Below are positions 3,874-6,319 of a stretch of DNA of 6,319 nucleotides, piece by piece. The translations under genes were made by a program, and so were the position numbers. This DNA comes from an uncultured Chloracidobacterium sp. GTDB lineage: Bacteria > Acidobacteriota > Blastocatellia > Pyrinomonadales > Pyrinomonadaceae. The notes beneath the pieces were generated by a model that had not been told where the DNA came from, searched no databases, and was given only the letters and a program-made list of their open reading frames with translations. The DNA is taken from positions 1 through 6,319 of the forward strand of contig CALDGX010000148.1 of the NCBI GenBank assembly GCA_937941715.1, written 5' to 3'. Within the stretch, counting starts at the first letter, position 1, and each line of letters starts with the position of its first letter.

Positions 3874-6251
3874 GAATTATTGCCAGCGTCCAATCAAAAA
3901 GAGGCAGTTCTCGCGGTCTCATTCATTATCTAGCGCACAGTAAGATTGACCGGAATGCAGAGCCCGAAAGAGGTCGTGAACTTTTTAACGAGTTTACCGA
4001 ACACCTTACCGTAAGAAGCGCAAACAACTTTCTTAAATCCGATTGCGGCAAAGGCCGTCCCTCAAACAACGAACTTCACCACCTTGTACTTTCATTTCGG
4101 CGGGAAGATTTTCAACAACTTGGTTCGACTGATGAGGAACGCCAGCGGCAAGTAAAAATCGTCACAAGATTTGCCATCGGACAGCTTGAAAAGAGTCTCC
4201 AAAGCGAGCGACTTGCGTGGGCAGGCGCCGTTCATCTCAACACAGCAAACCCGCACGTTCATATCGCAATTCAAAAGCAATATCTGACCAAAGATCTACA
4301 GGGTAGATCGCTGAACAAAATTCCCCGAGAGGTGCTTCCGCACTTTGAGATTGTCGATGGAGAAAAGCGGATTATCGACGGTATTCTGATCGACTCCGCG
4401 AAGAAAAAACTTCAGGAGCTCGTTGCGGAACGGACACCTTCACGGGAACATGCCATTGACAAGCAGCACAATCGAAATGCTCTACAAAAACATGACGCCA
4501 TTAAGTTTCAAAAGGGCGACGGAAATATTCACGAACGAGAGATTCTACGCCGGGGTATTCTTGCCGAATATCAACTCAAATTTAAGGAAGAAAAAATTGC
4601 CTTTCTTATCGAAAATCGTGAGAGCCTCAAGTTTCCGATCAGGGATCCGGAGAAAGCAATAACGCAAAGAGTCTCGCTCTTGGAGCTAAGGCAATTAGCG
4701 AGCAACTCCGAAGACTGGAGCAAAACACCGCAATCACGCCAGATCATAGCGATAACCAACAGCATACTCGCCCGTGAAGAATCGGAATTCTTCAAGCTAA
4801 ACGAGGAAACTGCGTCTATTCGTGGCGAAGCAAATAGTATCCGAACCGACTATAAAAAAAGAGGAGTAAAAGTACCACCGCCGGCATTCAATAAACAAGA
4901 ACTCGATGAACTTCAGAGCGAATGTCTAGCGAACACGAAAATGCGAGAATTTCGCTATCTTGAGCAGGTTAGAACCGACCTTGAGAACAAGAAAGAAATT
5001 GCACCTAGAACTGTTTCTGATCTTGGACTTCTCGCTGGACAAAAAGCGGTTTCTGAAATGAGGATGCAGCTACATCAGCGGCAGCTCTCGGACTTCAAAG
5101 ACAACGCGTATTACCGAAAGGTGGAGGTTGGAAAGGATCGAGTCTCTTTGGCGATGATAGCTCGTCAAAATGATGTCAAAAACAACGGTCGCTCTGTTCT
5201 CCATAGCATTCGCTCGGCAATCGAATATCTGACCAACAAGCCCTCAAGCCGAAATTCCAAGTCAAGGGAAGTTTTTCTATTTGATTCGGTCAACAGTTCT
5301 CTGAGTGAACAATCCTTGCAAATGCACAAATCGATGCGGCAGGAGCAAAAGATTGTTGGGGTTCTGAGTGAAGTCCTTAATCGAAGCAGCACCTTCGATA
5401 CAGTGAAGCCAGTTTTTTCTGCCGATCAGATCATCGAACTTGACACACTCTCAAGAAAACTCAAATTTCCCAAAGAACACGCATCCATTTGGAATCTTCA
5501 AAGGACGTCGATTCAAGGGGCGGTGCCCAGCCAACACGGAGCTAAAGGAAAGATCGGCCCCGACGAAGTCGGGAATCTTTCTCACGAGATCGTGGGCCGC
5601 GCATTGGCAAGAGAAATTCTTTGCAATATCGGACTGAATAAGACAAAAGAAGACCTAGCTTTCTACCGAAGCTCGAAGCGTTTTCACAGATTTGCGATCG
5701 AGGACAAATCGAACGGTTCGATGAGTTATCTGAGTCTCAACGATGTCGATCTACCACGAAAGAACTCGATTCTTGACCAAGCACTGAATCTACTGTTAGA
5801 GGGCAAAGATCACAGAACCTTGAGACGCGAGATCGAAGGCCGCGCAAAGGATCGCGAGAGATGTCTCAAAGCGGACGTGGCGGCCGCCAAAGAACTGTCG
5901 CTGAATGCGGCCAAAGAGGCTTCGGAGTTTAAGCAACTGTCCCTGTTGGGTAGTGCTGCGGATCTCACTTACCAGCCTATCTTCACAACAAGCGAGATCA
6001 CTGAGATCGAGAAACGCATCACAGTGACATCGAGCAGCCGGGAAGCGAAGCGACTGAACTCGATACTCAACCACTCAGCCGGAATTGATGGGACGAACTT
6101 CAGGGAGCTTCTCGTATCGGTCGTCGAACTCAAAACAAAAGCAGGGTCTGGCGAAGAACGAGATTCGATTGCACATGAAAAAGGAGGATTCTCCGAGAGG
6201 GAAGATGTGACGACTGGTCGAGGTTTTAGGACCGGAATCGAACGGACTTGA
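3870..6251 (+). CDS. MOBP-type relaxase (conjugative nickase) with long C-terminal region
   Basis: This 793-residue relaxase would nick oriT and stay covalently attached to the 5' end of the transferred strand. Motif I is near the N-terminus: GLIHYLAHSK with Tyr20, matching the position of Tyr22 of RP4 TraI. Motif II is NELHHLVLSFRRED (67-80). Motif III is GAVHLNTANPHVHIAIQK (119-136), giving the metal-binding His122, His129 and His131; Asn124 stands where Asp is usual. The nuclease domain ends near residue 190. About 190-450 is charged and partly coiled-coil-like; about 565-680 looks like a folded module with LAREIL and SYLSLNDVDLP. No helicase Walker motifs were seen. Two similar segments begin at Pro514 (PVFSADQIIEL) and Pro703 (PIFTTSEITEI). 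The start is ATG 3870, overlapping the upstream RHH gene's stop, with only weak GAGCGA ahead, so coupling is likely. The MOB subfamily is not certain. Confidence 0.9.
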   Translation: MRIIASVQSKRGSSRGLIHYLAHSKIDRNAEPERGRELFNEFTEHLTVRSANNFLKSDCGKGRPSNNELHHLVLSFRREDFQQLGSTDEERQRQVKIVTRFAIGQLEKSLQSERLAWAGAVHLNTANPHVHIAIQKQYLTKDLQGRSLNKIPREVLPHFEIVDGEKRIIDGILIDSAKKKLQELVAERTPSREHAIDKQHNRNALQKHDAIKFQKGDGNIHEREILRRGILAEYQLKFKEEKIAFLIENRESLKFPIRDPEKAITQRVSLLELRQLASNSEDWSKTPQSRQIIAITNSILAREESEFFKLNEETASIRGEANSIRTDYKKRGVKVPPPAFNKQELDELQSECLANTKMREFRYLEQVRTDLENKKEIAPRTVSDLGLLAGQKAVSEMRMQLHQRQLSDFKDNAYYRKVEVGKDRVSLAMIARQNDVKNNGRSVLHSIRSAIEYLTNKPSSRNSKSREVFLFDSVNSSLSEQSLQMHKSMRQEQKIVGVLSEVLNRSSTFDTVKPVFSADQIIELDTLSRKLKFPKEHASIWNLQRTSIQGAVPSQHGAKGKIGPDEVGNLSHEIVGRALAREILCNIGLNKTKEDLAFYRSSKRFHRFAIEDKSNGSMSYLSLNDVDLPRKNSILDQALNLLLEGKDHRTLRREIEGRAKDRERCLKADVAAAKELSLNAAKEASEFKQLSLLGSAADLTYQPIFTTSEITEIEKRITVTSSSREAKRLNSILNHSAGIDGTNFRELLVSVVELKTKAGSGEERDSIAHEKGGFSEREDVTTGRGFRTGIERT

Positions 6252-6268
6252 TATCTAAATGTACAGAA

Positions 6269-6291
6269 AGCCAAACCATAGTTGGTTGGCT
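6269..6291 (+). terminator. Stem-loop after the relaxase gene
   Basis: AGCCAA-A-CCA pairs with TGGTTGGCT: nine base pairs with one bulged A and a TAGT loop, 17 bases after the relaxase stop. There is no following T run, so intrinsic termination is uncertain; it may be a 3' end structure or an operator. Nothing else is recognised between 6252 and the window end. Confidence 0.45.
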
Positions 6292-6319
6292 GACTTCTAG
6301 GCACATGATTTGCCATTTC

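Noticed and set aside
1..6319. CRISPR arrays, tRNA or rRNA genes, insertion sequences, type IV secretion genes
   Set aside because: No regular spaced repeats, cloverleaf, rRNA-like sequence, transposase or secretion ATPase was seen on either strand.

Overview
The window reads as the mobilisation and leading region of a conjugative or mobilisable element (plasmid, ICE or IME; the sequence does not say which). The host cannot be fixed. Shine-Dalgarno sites, gene density and protein types are bacterial, and base composition is near balanced. The style of the RNase H and relaxase vaguely recalls soil or freshwater lineages such as Acidobacteriota, but that is a weak impression, not evidence.

Left arm (1-2543, + strand): an unrecognised protein of about 405 residues that may begin before the window, then a single-stranded DNA-binding protein (ssb), then a type 1 ribonuclease H with all expected catalytic residues. 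A GC-rich hairpin lies between ssb and the RNase H gene. A small ribbon-helix-helix (RHH)-like gene follows on the - strand (2555-2812), convergent with the RNase H gene.

Centre (2813-3120): a 308-base gap between divergent genes that looks like an origin of transfer. It holds TGACAGGATA, whose complement TATCCTG is the nick core of RP4/IncP-type oriTs and of Ti-plasmid T-DNA borders. Around it lie a perfect 12-bp inverted repeat whose two arms sit about equally far from the nick, several AAATTACA repeats and smaller inverted repeats.

Right arm (3121-6251, + strand): a 250-residue RHH protein, probably the relaxosome accessory factor, overlaps by 4 bp the start of a 793-residue MOBP-type relaxase (Tyr20; His122, His129, His131) with a long, unassigned C-terminal region. 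A stem-loop follows the relaxase stop.

How it may work: the RHH factor marks oriT, and the relaxase nicks the - strand between 2999 and 2998 and leads it out 5' end first toward lower coordinates. In that polarity the relaxase genes enter a recipient last, while the RNase H, ssb and 405-residue genes enter first. The transferred strand is also the template strand of those three genes, as expected for genes needed early to protect the incoming single strand and process it to duplex. This polarity is inferred from the nick motif and has not been shown.
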